A stretch of 64,000 nucleotides of DNA, from positions 28,661,468-28,725,467 of the forward strand of contig CM032129.1 of assembly GCA_018894105.1 (NCBI GenBank). The letters are read 5' to 3'. This document shows, piece by piece, positions 47,953 through 59,572 of this stretch. The position numbers and the translations under genes are program-made. The DNA comes from Jacaranda mimosifolia. Its lineage: Eukaryota; Streptophyta; Magnoliopsida; Lamiales; Bignoniaceae. How positions within the stretch are numbered: position 1 is the first letter of the stretch; each line of letters opens with the position of its first letter. Under the pieces are notes generated by a model. The model had not been told where the DNA came from, searched no databases, and saw nothing but the letters and a program-made list of their open reading frames with translations.

Positions 47953-48305
47953 GAGGGTGTTTGGCTAAACTTATTTTAAACATCTTATAAGATGTTTTTG
48001 GAGCTTATAAGATATTACATCTTATTTTTAAAATAAGTTGTTGAAGTGTTCAGATAAAATAAGATGTTAATAATGGCAATTTTGTAATTAAAATGGTTAA
48101 AAATGAAGGAGCTTGTTAAGATTTTAAAAATAAGTTAGGGTCTCCTTACTTTTTTTAAAAGAGCTTATAAGCTCCTAACATCTTATTTTAGGATCTTATA
48201 AGTTTTTTTTAAAAAAAATTTAACAAACACTTTTTATCAACTTATAAACTCTTAAACATCTTATAAGATATTTTGAGAAGCTTGTAAGCAAACCCAAACA
48301 CCCTC
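47953..48305. mobile_element. Tourist-like (PIF/Harbinger) MITE
   Basis: A 353-bp palindromic element. The left end is GAGGGTGTTTGGCTAAAC and the right end, inward, GAGGGTGTTTGGGTTTGC. It is flanked on both sides by TCA (47950-47952 and 48306-48308), a 3-bp duplication typical of the superfamily. The interior repeats CATCTTATAAGATGT on both arms. There is no coding sequence. Confidence 0.75.
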
Positions 48306-48371
48306 TCACTTGGTATTAAATAGCTTATTGCTTTAGAACGGATTGCCATCAAAGGAAATATCCATTCGCCG

Positions 48372-48389
48372 CCCCCCCCCCCCCCCCCC
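48372..48389. repeat. Poly(C) run, 18 bases
   Basis: An uninterrupted C run after CGCCG, just right of the Tourist-like MITE. Confidence 0.9.
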
Positions 48390-49439
48390 AACCCCCAAGA
48401 AAAAGAAAAAAGAAAAAAGTTGAGGAAAATATGTTATTATCCTTGCATAAAATTTGACTCCTAACCTGTCTAGATACAACCAAAAATAAATAAATGAAAA
48501 AACGAAAAAAAATACTTTTAACAAATATTTCAATTTATATCCAAGACTATTTTTTAATAGATTTGACTTTGAAGATAAGAAATGCTTTGTAAAAATGTCC
48601 TTTGTAAAAATTTTGTCACAAGTAGAATTTGATTATCAACAAGATTTCTCCCAATAAATATACTAACATATATAAAATTAATCAAAAATCCTCCATAAAA
48701 TTATGAGTGTTCGATTTAGTCATTTATTTTACACAAATTTAAAATCAAGGACATATACTTGTAACAATAATTGTGAAAATAATTAATCAGAATAAGTGTA
48801 ACTTCACTAAATCTAGAATATGAAAAGTGAATAACTAAATATAAAAATTATTTTACTGTAACAAAAAGCATATTATGTATGATAAATATCCAATTCCATC
48901 GAATACAGTATAAAACGACACTTGTTAGAAAATAATTAAAATTAATCCATGGTGAAATAGCACTACACGTTCCGACATCTTGTGCAATATGAATATAATA
49001 AATTAACTAATCTAAGTTTAAGAGAAATAAAACACATTGTCAAGAAGATTTGTCATCAATCTTGAAAAGGACAACCTTGATAATGAAGTTGCAAAAATAG
49101 AGGGTACAAAATAAAAATACTTATAAAATGATGGGTCACATGACAATTTAATATCCACTTATATTATTTTATTTTTTTCCCATACGAAAATTTTCAAAAA
49201 TCTATAAACAGCGTAGTCACCAATTCCATCGTCTCCTCCTCTTCTACATTTCTTACACGAGAGGATAGCCCAAAGAGAGCTCTCTCTCCTCTCTCTCTCT
49301 CTATCAGGAAAGAAAAATATATGGAAAAAAACATATTCCCACATATATCAAACGCCATATTTGCCCATTTTTGGATGTGAAAATCAATCTTTACGGGCCA
49401 CAATATCCATCTTTTTTTCTCTTTCACATAAACGTATAC

Positions 49440-49447
49440 TATAAATA
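49440..49447 (+). promoter_or_regulatory. TATA box of the hnRNP gene
   Basis: TATAAATA sits upstream of a GA-rich leader. The transcript start is inferred near 49475. A CT/GA microsatellite (about 49278-49303) lies in the promoter. Confidence 0.5.
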
Positions 49448-50148
49448 TATCATCTTTTGTAATTCTAAAGGGAAGACTGAAATTTGGTAAACAGGAATAA
49501 GAATAAGAAAAGGAAAAGGAGAAGAAAAGAAGAGGGCCTTAAGCCCTCTGCTTCTCTATCGATGTCCCCTTCTCAGATCTTGAATTGAATCAGTTTTTCC
49601 TTTTGGGCCTTTATTTTTTGGTAAATACAAGCTCATATTTTGTGATGTATTGTTCTTGTCTTGCTTGTTTTGGGTCAAAGTTTGAATCTTTATTGATTTT
49701 TTCAGGGTTTTGGATTCTGGGTGCTGTTGGTTTTCGATCTGTTGAAGATCAGATGGTCTCTTGTTGAATAAGAAATTGCCCAGTAGGAGAATCTCCAGGT
49801 TTCTGTTTTGTTTTGTTCTTTAAGGTATTGTTTTCTTTACTCAATCTACATTATCATGTTTCTTGATGACTGTATTCTATTGTTTTGATGGATGATTCCT
49901 TATTGAATAAGCTATATAAAATATGGAAATTGAATTGTAGTAAGTTCTAGTTTAGTGATCTAGCTTACTTGGTAGTGGATCCCTTGCTTGCTCTTTATCT
50001 TTAGTGAGTAGTTCCATGCCTTGATGATTTTGTGATTTTGGATATATCGAGCACATGATAGTTGTTAATATATGCAAATCATTTGGAATTTGGGGTAGAT
50101 ATATTAATTGCAAATTGACTGCTCGATTGGCAATCAGGTGTATAGAGA

Positions 50149-53100
50149 ATGGAAATTGAAGCTGGGAAGTTGTTCATCGGTGGGATTTCTTGGGACACCA
50201 GTGAAGAACGTCTGAGGGAATATTTCCAAGCTTTTGGTGAAGTAGTGGAAGCCGTGATAATGAAAGATCGTACTACAGGCCGTGCCCGTGGTTTTGGTTT
50301 TATTGTTTTTGCAAATGCTTCTGTTGCTGAAAAAGTTGTGAGAGAAAAGCACATCATAGATGGCAGAACTGTGAGTCATATATACCCATTTCGCAGAGCA
50401 TTTTCTGATAGAATATCATGCCTAATTCTTTTATCTATTGAACTCAATCAATGGCATTCAGCAATCTACAGCCTGATTGTGTAGTTTTTGATAGATCGAA
50501 ATTCTAAATGGCAATTATAAATAGTTTTTATACCTGCATGATGGCATTTCGATTATTTTATGTACTCCCATCTATATAAGAAAAGTGTATTATGGATTCT
50601 TTTTCATTTTTTTGTTATATATTTGGAAAGTTTAGATGCATTTAATGTCTGAGTCTGAGAATATCTGCAAGTGTGATGTTTAGTGTCGTTGCCTCTAGTT
50701 AAGAAAGATGGGATATTAGATTAGGATCAAGAAACAGGATGCAAAAAGGCTATCTTAACTTGGCAACTCTAGCGCCTTTTGATGCGTCTTAATAGTATTC
50801 TGCAGAACAGAATATTGTTGATTAAACATGTGATGTTGCAAAGACATGCAGAATAGTGAATTATATCATCAGGAAAATCTAAAATGGAGGATTGGTCTTA
50901 TATACTAGTTCACGAAGTCATTCCTAGTGCTTGCATCTTGTAGAAGATGGTTATATAGGAAAATGAAGCACTTAAATAAAACTAGTGTAACTCTATTATT
51001 GCAATAGTTTTCAACATTCGATCTTTGGTTTCCTCATTCTTTTGTCATGTACCAGAACAGAAGCTTTTCAATGTTTTGGTATCTTTTGTGATGGTTTACG
51101 AAAATATAGTTTGAAGTTTCTCAGTATTGATTATAGAAATGCATGTTTGTTAGGATTTATTCAAGAAAGCACTGCATATTATCTAACTTGTTATGGTAAA
51201 TTCCATTGCATGTAGGAGTTTCAATTCATTGTGACTCTCTCATTCAAGAAAACTGACAAATCTATCTAGTTTTACTTGCTAAAGTAATTTCCATTTTCAT
51301 TTTGCAGTTTCAAATTATTACACCTTGCTATTTTTTATTTATGCTAAATTGTCACTTATGACTGTGATTTTAACTTGTCATTCTGTTCCAGAGAACATGA
51401 AAATATAAAATTTCTTTATTTTCTTTCATTCATCAGGTTGAGGCAAAGAAGGCTGTTCCTAGGGATGACCATCAAAACTTCAACAGAAACAACGGCAGCA
51501 TCCAGGGGTCCCCTGGTCCTGCCCGTACAAAAAAGATTTTTGTAGGAGGTTTAGCATCCACAGTCACAGAAAGTGATTTCAAGAGGTACTTTGATCAGTT
51601 TGGAACAATAACAGATGTAGTGGTAATGTATGACCATAATACACAAAGGCCTAGAGGTTTTGGGTTTATAACTTATGATTCAGAGGAGGCAGTGGATAAA
51701 GTTTTAGTCAAAACCTTTCATGAACTTAATGGGAAGATGGTTGAGGTTAAACGAGCAGTTCCTAAAGAGTTATCTCCAGGACCAATGCGAAGCCCATCAG
51801 GTGGCTATAACTATGGTCTGAATAGGGCAGGCAGTTTCCTTAATGCTTATACTCCAGGATATAATTCAAATTCCACAGGTGGCTACGGCATGAGAATGGA
51901 TGGTCGTTTTAGTCCTGTAACTGTTGGTCGAAGTGGATATCCTCCCTACAGCCCAAGTAGTAATCATAGCATAGGATCGAATTTGGACTCTGGATTGAGT
52001 TTAACCTACGGGGCAAGTGGGGATTCTGGTTTGGGCTATGGACATGGGATGAATTCTTATTTCAGTGGAAATTCAAGCCGATATGGTAGTCTCATTGCGT
52101 ATGGTGTGGGTAGTGGTGGAAATGGTTCTTTGTTGAGCACTACAAGAAATGTCTGGGCCAATGGAATGCCAAATTATGGTACAAACTCATTAAGTTCAAA
52201 TGATTTCATTGGCTCTGGAACTGGAAATGGTGGTAGTTTTGGAAGCATAGGGGAAATCTGGGGCTCCTCTCCTGTTTCTGCTAAAGGTGGGGGAGTTGGT
52301 TCCTTAAGCAATGGAAATATGGTTTATGGAAGAGGGGACAATAACTTTGCTGGCAGGATAGGTTATATCAGAAACAATGGAGGCACTGCTGGATCAACAT
52401 CATCTTTTCCTGTCACAAATAATGTTCGTGATGAGGGTTTTGGGAATTTATATGGAGGTGATCCATTTTATGGGGATCATGCTTGGCATTCATCAACTCC
52501 GGAGTTTGAGGATTCTGCCTCTTTTGGTTATGGACATGCAAGTGCAGCGGCCGATGTTGCGTCTAACAATTCAGTTGGTTATGTTGGGGGTTATAGTGTT
52601 CCGGCTAGGTCAAATAGAGGTAAGCATTTCATATATCATCTCTACTCTACATATGTACTTTTTTCCTTCATTGTTTCTCCAGTTCAACTAACAAACTACA
52701 GAAAGGGGAAAAGATTTTCTTGATATTTGGAACCATTGGACTTCGTCTGGTTTTATTTCCCCAGACCGTTTTCCACCCAGGAAAATAAAACCAAAAATGT
52801 TTGGGTGTTTTGGCCCAAAACGTACCAAATTATCCCCCAAAAATCTAATCTTTCAATTTCTCAAGGCAGACATAATCATAAATACATCTATACCTATATC
52901 TTCACATGACAATACATATATAAAAATAATAATATAAAATCACATCTTTCACACCAAACAAAAAAGTATTAATTTGACTAGTACAGCACAGTTTGCTCCC
53001 CGCTCCCCCAACAAAAGCAAACATACCATTCTAGGAAAACAATTTATAAACACTTTCTAGAACAAACCAAACATTAATAACATTCTCCAATCCTTCACCC

Positions 53101-53297
53101 AAAACTCATTATTCCTAGAATATTTAAAATAAAACCTTACATTACTTTGAATTTTGTTCTTTTTTATATTTTATTTAGAGAATACATTGTCTACACGTGT
53201 AAGAATCAGCTAAACTGAAATTTTATGATTGAATCTTATCAATCTATGCTGATGAACTTATTCACTCTTTTGTTGTCAAACAGGAATTGCAGCCTAG
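50149..53297 (+). CDS. Two-RRM hnRNP / Musashi-like RNA-binding protein
   Basis: Three coding exons, 50149-50370, 51437-52619 and 53284-53297, give 472 residues. RRM1 (about 6-80) has RNP2 LFIGGI and RNP1 RGFGFIVF. RRM2 (about 107-184) has RNP2 IFVGGL and RNP1 RGFGFITY. Residues 190-472 are a low-complexity Gly/Ser/Asn/Tyr-rich tail, ending SNRGIAA as in other plant hnRNP1-like proteins. All introns are GT-AG. The last exon is a 14-base micro-exon that supplies only the end of Gly plus Ile-Ala-Ala-stop. Reading into intron 2 would instead add an unrelated tail (to 52723). A non-coding first exon and 5'UTR intron (about 49799-50137) are likely. Family members bind mRNA in nucleus and cytoplasm and affect splicing, stability or transport. 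Intron 2 is about 450 bases longer than in the nearby partial copy. A degenerate copy lies at 55.55 kb. Confidence 0.92.
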
Positions 53298-54111
53298 GAA
53301 AATTACTATAAGATTATATATACAAGTGGAACAAAAATGTTGGACTATCTCTTGTTCTTGCTGGAGATACTTCATCCTAGAAGTACAATTAATAGAGCTA
53401 ATTGTTATCTGTTCCAGAGGACTCATTATCATGAGCAATTGCTAAAGCTTTTTGTACAAGGTCTGAAAAACTTGAGCTTTTTAATATAGGTTTTGTTCCT
53501 TGTGATTTGTTTGAGAAGTGAAGTTGGGTTGCGGGATATACTCTCAAGCGTCTTTGTTTGACATGGCGAGACTTAAGAGGCCACTATTCTTTTGTCTAGA
53601 CTTGCTGTTACTCTTCTGCTGTTAAGGCTAACGCAGTTCCCAGTTCTTGTCAGGTTTCATGTTTCAGTTCTTCGTGGAGGACTGAAAATTATTACATCTT
53701 ATGTACTTGGCTAAGCCATGACGCATTCGTTTACTAAAATGTGTCGTCTTTGCTTTATTCCTTATTGTATCTTCTTTGATTGTTTCTTTCTGTATCGTTA
53801 TACTGTTTTATGGACTTATATAGCTTAATATTCTGCTGAGTAGTACCTTGTTTTGATTGATGAGATGGGATCTATATTTGAAGAACACTTAGTTACTTGC
53901 AGAAATGTACTTGTTTGTATCAAAAGTACAGATTCTAATATTAGTTGTAGTAGTAGTAGTTATTGTTAAGTTTGAAATATAGTATCTGAAAGAGGGAGGG
54001 GAAAAAAGGGGTCCCCTGTTGGCACATGTCATGCAATGTTGCTTGTTGGGTAAATTCATTACCTAATGCTACATGCAAAGTTTTGTTATCTTGTGCATGG
54101 TCAAGCAAGAA
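53298..54111. other. hnRNP 3'UTR and spacer
   Basis: It contains the 3' end of the hnRNP transcript. No other gene was seen; the open frames at 53941-54211 are spurious. Confidence 0.55.
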
Positions 54112-54519
54112 TTGGGGTGTAAATGAAATAAGACGATTTGCGAACAGTTCGAGTTCGTCAGTCAAACGAGTAGAGTCGAGCTCAATCATATTCGGTTTGA
54201 AAAGCTTATGAGTCTAAGTAAGCTTTTTTATATTTTGTATATATTGTTATATATAATAAGGTCAATAATAATAATAATAATTTATTTGTTATTTTTAGAA
54301 AAATAACAATTTTTTTTAAAGTTTATAATTATAAATTTTATTTTGAGCCAAAATGAGATTGAATTAATCTAAACCTATACGAGTTTGAGTTCATCCGAAT
54401 TTATAAGAATTGAGCACTTTTGTTTCTCTAAGACAATACTTAGCTCAAGTCTTTGTCTATTCAACGACCTGAGTTTGAACTTACTAGATTCGAGCTCGAC
54501 TTGTCTCGTTTACACCCTC
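54112..54519. mobile_element. hAT-like MITE, AGCTCGAG-rich family
   Basis: A 408-bp element with ends TTGGGGTGTAAATGAAATAAG and, inward from the right, GAGGGTGTAAACGAGACAAG. It is flanked by a perfect 8-bp repeat AGCAAGAA (54104-54111 and 54520-54527). It belongs to the same family as 40705-41257. Confidence 0.78.
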
Positions 54520-55549
54520 AGCAAGAACATATAATTATACATATTGAAAGTTGAATGTGTCTCAGTTCATTTGACTTATAACTTCCTTGAATTCCTTGTA
54601 GGAAGTCAGGGTTTCAATAATAATTTCAATTTGATTGAAATTTTTGTAAGGATTATAATGATCGGTCCGTCTTTTGTTTAAATTGAACAATTCTCTATGA
54701 ACTTCTATGATCACGGTCAAAACTTATTGTTAAGAATTACAGTAGGAAAAAAATAATTATGTATATTAGTTGGCAATTTATCAGAAGGAGGATTTATTTA
54801 AGTTCTACACGAAGATACACTGATTATCATATTACTATATTAAGAATTTAGGACAATCAACTTGCTTGAAAAGGTAATTGTCATAGTTTGCTTGAAGCAA
54901 AACTGTTGAATTGGACCTTTGACACTAATGTAATATGGCATATCAGGGTCTGTAAGTTAAGTGAAGATTAAAACTTGGGATATTTTTGGAAACCGCTTAT
55001 TAACTAAGCTTACATAATTAATGAATTATCAAAAATAAAATAAAAATATAAGTCAACTACATTGTTATTATTCTAAATATCTTATTGTTTATATAAATAC
55101 TCCAACAATCACCATATCATTTAAAGTCATAGCTCTATTTTCGATCTCCTTTATGATGAAAATATCTTAAATGACATTATAATTCGAGTATTTTAAATAA
55201 TTTTTAATATCTTAAAGGGCATAGTTTTATAGTCCAGTGAAAGACCGCCAACTTCTATTTTTATTTTTGTAATGTTAATTGAAAGAATAGATTAACTGAT
55301 AAACGTTTAAATGAATAGTAATAGTGGGACTTCTTATTTTAGTAAATTTATGATACTATTTGAGATTTTTCCAAAGTTAAGCATTTATATATATAATAGT
55401 ACTATTGAGCGTTTAGCTGGCTATGACAACCTGAGTCATATAACTAACCATATTGTCCTTTAGATTTGGCAATTGGCATCAATGGTGAAAACTACAAAAC
55501 CACAACAAGTACTTGCACAAAAAGTAAAAGGCTGAAAAGGGAATTATGA
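54520..55549. other. Intergenic between hnRNP and its partial copy
   Basis: AT-rich; no gene or resolved mobile element. Confidence 0.5.
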
Positions 55550-56560
55550 CAAAAGTGATGGGCCACATTATTCTTTAACGTCCACTTAAAATCTTTATTG
55601 TTTTTTTCCCACAGAACCTGAAGGAAAAGTTCAAAATTCTCCAATGCCATAAGCCTGCCTAGTCATCATGTTCCATTGCCTCCGCTTCTACATTTCTTCC
55701 ACGAGAGGATAGATAGCCAAAAGACCGTTCTGTTATATAAAACTACATATATATATATATATATATATAGGGCCAACTCGTAGCCAATTAAATAAATAGC
55801 TAGCACAATGGTCCGAGTAGAGTGGGGCAGTTTACTTAATGCTTGTAGTACACAAAGCTATAGTTTGAGCTCTGAAGGAGGCAAAAGCTATAGTTTCAGT
55901 TCAAACTACGAGGCAAGTGATGTGGGCTATGGTGGAAGTGGTGTTTTCTTGAATACAGCAAGTCATGGTCTTAACTGTGGCACAAATTCAATGAACTCTA
56001 ATTTACGTCTATTGGCTCAGGATGTCGGAATGCTGGAGTAGTTCGTCGTTTTGGAAGCATTGAGGAAATTTAGGATTCTTGTCCAATTTCGGTTAAAGGT
56101 GGCTAGCTTTAGTGGTTCCTCGAGCAGTGGGAATCCTAAGTACGGCAATTCTGGGGGAAAGGCAGGTTGTGTTAGAAGTAATGGAAGCATTTCAGGGACA
56201 AGATCATCATTGTATTTTGTCATAAATAATGTTTGCGGTCGGAGTTTTGGCAAAGCTATATGGGATATATCAATGCTTTAATTTGATGAGGAGCTGTTAC
56301 TGTTAAGTCCAAGAGAGGTAAAAGAATTTGTCTCTCAACTCCTTTCTATTCTTCTCCTTTTTCTCAAGTGTCTCTTTCTTGATGTATACAGGAATCGATC
56401 AAGATAGATCTTTAGGAATGATCAATGATGAAACGATCTAATCCCGTCGAGTTTTCTTACACTAGCTAGACATAGGCCATCTCGAACATTGTATACTGCT
56501 GAACTTAATTCCTTTTCTTGTCAAACAGGAATTGCAACCTAGGAAAACTACGAATACACA
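55550..56560 (+). pseudogene. Partial, broken tandem copy of the hnRNP gene
   Basis: The left part (55556-55760) matches the hnRNP promoter and upstream flank at 49127-49290: GATGGG(C/T)CACA, TTTTTTTCCCA, TTCTACATTTCTT and CACGAGAGGATAG. Sequence from about 55825 then matches mid exon 2 after the RRMs: GGGCAG-TTTACTTAATGCTTGTA against GGCAGTTTCCTTAATGCTTA, then GGCACAAATTCA, TTTTGGAAGCAT and GTTAAAGGTGG-like blocks. Next comes an exon 2/intron 2 junction (AGAGAGGTAAAAG) and an exon 3 (56529-56542: GAATTGCAACCTAG after TCAAACAG). RRM1, intron 1 and RRM2 are missing. A stop at 56039-56041 and indels break the tail, leaving a 77-residue frame at 55808-56041. Retained introns show a DNA-level duplication, not a retrocopy. 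Confidence 0.82.
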
Positions 56561-56896
56561 ATGATATTGTGTGTGTTGTTTAGGTTGTTGGGGGTGGGGT
56601 GTTGGATATGTAAGAGCTGAATTGTGGAAAGTAGTTCTACAAGTGATTTGCTTGAAGTTTAATTCTCACCCAAAATCTACTATTTGTAATTCTTTTCTCT
56701 TTTCTCTTTTCTCGTACTCCCAACATAACTGACGATTACTTTGTATATGTAGAGACAACATAATATGGCAATTAGTATTACATATAATGATGTCAATATT
56801 ATAGTACTATTTATTTTTGTGTAGGTTAAATAATTGTGTGGATTAAAACTTTTTTTTATATAATTTTTTGAACCCTAAAGTCATACATGGTAAATA
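56561..56896. other. Spacer after the hnRNP pseudogene
   Basis: Probably the 3' flank of the duplicated copy; no gene seen. Confidence 0.45.
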
Positions 56897-57221
56897 GGGG
56901 TTGGCTACGGTCCGATACGCATGATTTTAATCTAACATCCTACGTCCTTTAAAAAATTGACACGTATACAAATATATTTTTTAAATCAATAGTTATTAAG
57001 TTAACTTACTATACTAACCTTTTATAACTAAATTAAAAGGAAAATAGTTTTTAATATGAAATATCTTAAATATCCTTATACAAATATCACAAATATAATA
57101 CTTAAGAGATTTAAGAATTTTATTAAATATAATATAATTGATGATGTAAATGAGACACAATAATATTTTATATGAATATGATTTATATTTCATCAGATTA
57201 AATTCCATACACCATTTTTTT

Positions 57222-58120
57222 GGGGGGGAAATTTAATTTAACCCTCCTGTGAAATATGACATGAGTGACTTACCTTCCTTTGATTTAAGGAGAAAAAAAA
57301 AAGGGTTGAAATGTCGCCTTATATTTTTAAAAATGAGTAAAAAATCTCCCTAAAACCATAAGTGGCATGCGCACACCAAAAAATATGAGTGGTTGTAATT
57401 TTTTATATATAAAATAATTATTATGCCATTAGTATATCAATCGTTGGATCTTTTTGTTTAAATGAACGGCTCAAATTGAATAGAACTTAATATTTATGAT
57501 ATATATATATATTTATATATATAATTATTTATACATTTATATACATATAAACAACATATTATATATATTATAATATATTTATCAATATTATATAATATAT
57601 ATTACAAATATAATACAATATTATATATATAGACTGCCATGCAGCAATGCCAACCGAATCTAGATAGATCTGGCCGGCGGCCACCGTGTATTAAAAGAAA
57701 AAAAAAAAAAAACAGTTGGCTTAGGACCGGATCTGGCCGACCATATATATTATCCTAAGGAACTCATCAATTACTGAAGAGTGAATCTTAAGATGGGCAC
57801 CTCATATTTATAGATTACTGCAGCAGAACAGGCTTCACACATGAAATGCAGCAGAACAGGCTTCACACATGAAACTGCATACGCTCTTTTATTAAAACTA
57901 AAGCAGGATCACATAGTACTACAGCGTAGCTTTTTCCATTAGTATCCATATAATTAGCGGTCCCCGCGGCCACCGTGTATTAAAAAACAAGGACAAAAAA
58001 AAAAAAAAAACTTAATATAGGCTGCCATGGCAGTCGGTTGTGGGGAGGAGAAGAGGGGCCATGGTAGCCCGTTGGGAGGGGGAGGTGGGTGGGGTGGGGG
58101 CATATATATATATATATTAA
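57222..58120. mobile_element. Nested relative of the 33.4-kb MULE
   Basis: The left edge AAATTTAATTTAACCCTCCTG resembles AAATTAGGTTTTACCCCCCTG at 33418. It then has the same order of parts: a C/T-rich line about unreadable small repeats, TATATA-rich DNA, CTGCCATGGCAG and GATCTGGCCG motifs, and a G-rich GGGAGGGGGAGGTGGGTGGG block. GGCCACCGTGTATTAAAA occurs twice (57679 and 57967), bracketing a roughly 270-bp segment unlike the rest. The right terminus is not found. Confidence 0.5.
57823..57876. repeat. Short tandem duplication, 27-base unit
   Basis: GCAGCAGAACAGGCTTCACA followed by CATGAAA occurs twice in a row. Confidence 0.85.
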
Positions 58121-58253
58121 AAATTATTTGATTTAGTATAGTAAATTAACTTAATTACTATTGATTTAAAAAATGTATTTATATACGTGTCAATTTTTTA
58201 AGGGGTGTAGGATGTTAGGTTAAAATTATGGGTATCGGATTGTAGCCAACCCC

Positions 58254-59572
58254 AAATAAATAGATATTGGAACTTTATAAACTTCCTTTTGGATGAAGCA
58301 TTTCTTAGCAAGTGTGAGAAAGTATTTATTTGAAAAAAAAAAAGGTTCCTCTTCTATTTGGGGATTTAACAATTATAATTTTAAATTAAAAAGTTAATTA
58401 CAAGTAAGGTAAACTACAAGTACCTCCTTAAACGCGTAAGGAGGAATAATGAGAGACAAATTGCCTATACGGGTGATAGAGTGAAGTTCGCTTTCCCCTT
58501 CTATTACATGTATGCAGCATTTTGCACCTTCGAAGTATGAAAACACACACTTTAATTTTTCAAATTAAGAACCAAAATTTATTTTTCTTTTTAATCCTTT
58601 TTAATAAAATTTTTAAAAAATATTGAAACATTAAAGTCGTCCTTTGAATTTAATAATATAAAGCAATTAATTAAATACATAAATCATATTTTGTGACAAT
58701 AAAGTTTTACATTTAGATTATTAATCATCATTAATTATTATTATTATTAAAAAATTGGCGATTATAATTGCACAAACCACAAAGGAAAATTACTAAAATG
58801 TTTTAGCCCAATTTAGTTGAAAAAGAAAATTTATTTAAAAAAAAAAAAGAATTACGTCAATTCGACACTGAAATCCTAGATTGGAGCAGGGGTCCATGTT
58901 TCTGTTATAGATTGGTCTGAATGAGCTTTCAAATAATTTTCAAATGTGTCAAAAACAAGGAATATTATTCAGTGGTCCACTCTCACAATGGCCTGGATAA
59001 GATTGGACCACCATGAAAACCTTCTTCCTATTTCTATTCTTGGCCATATCTACTTTAAAATTATAGACTATCTTAAACATATTTATTTAAATAGTTAATT
59101 TACCTTTTATTTTCTATTATCACCTATAAATACCAACTTTAAATAATCAAAATAATAAAAAAAATTCTAAACCCCTTTTAGAGCCCCATCACATATCCTG
59201 ATAAATATGATGAATTGAAACAATATTTTATAAATACATAATTATCTTAAATATTTTTTTTTTATTTCCAATTTTGACGGGACAAAAGAAATACCATATT
59301 GTTTTTTCAACAATTTCTGATCTCTAGTAGAGCTATTTGTAGGATTCGAATCCAGATGAAGTTATGAGAAGATCAGAGAAAAAAGAAAAGTCAATTTACA
59401 ATTTCCAGTACAAAAACTACAGATTCTTCTGCAGCCCAGAAAACTAAAGGAAAATATAGCAGCTACAGTTTTTAACATTAACAGTAAGTAGAAATTCACT
59501 ACTAAGACGATATGAAAAAGAAGGGCTTTAGAGAATCAGTGTCCATACATGAAAAAGCGAAAAAAGGGCAAA
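58254..59572. other. Intergenic; includes RABA5a 3' side
   Basis: AT-rich. The stretch near 59400-59572 probably contains the RABA5a 3'UTR. No other gene was seen. Confidence 0.5.

Larger units (their letters stand above)
56897..58253. mobile_element. Long-TIR element (MULE-like) carrying a nested element
   Basis: Left arm 56897-57025 and right arm 58121-58253 are inverted repeats of about 125 bp. Shared are GGGGTTGGCTAC, TCCGATAC, CTAACATCCTAC, AAAAAATTGACACGTAT and TTTAAATCAATAGT. The flanks both end in TAAATA within a 9-base window (TGGTAAATA and AAATAAATA), a possible eroded 9-bp duplication. There is no transposase. The interior from about 57222 resembles the MULE at 33414. Confidence 0.72.

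Noticed and set aside
51620..51622. hnRNP start at 51620
   Set aside because: This methionine lies inside RRM2; the true start is in exon 1 at 50149.
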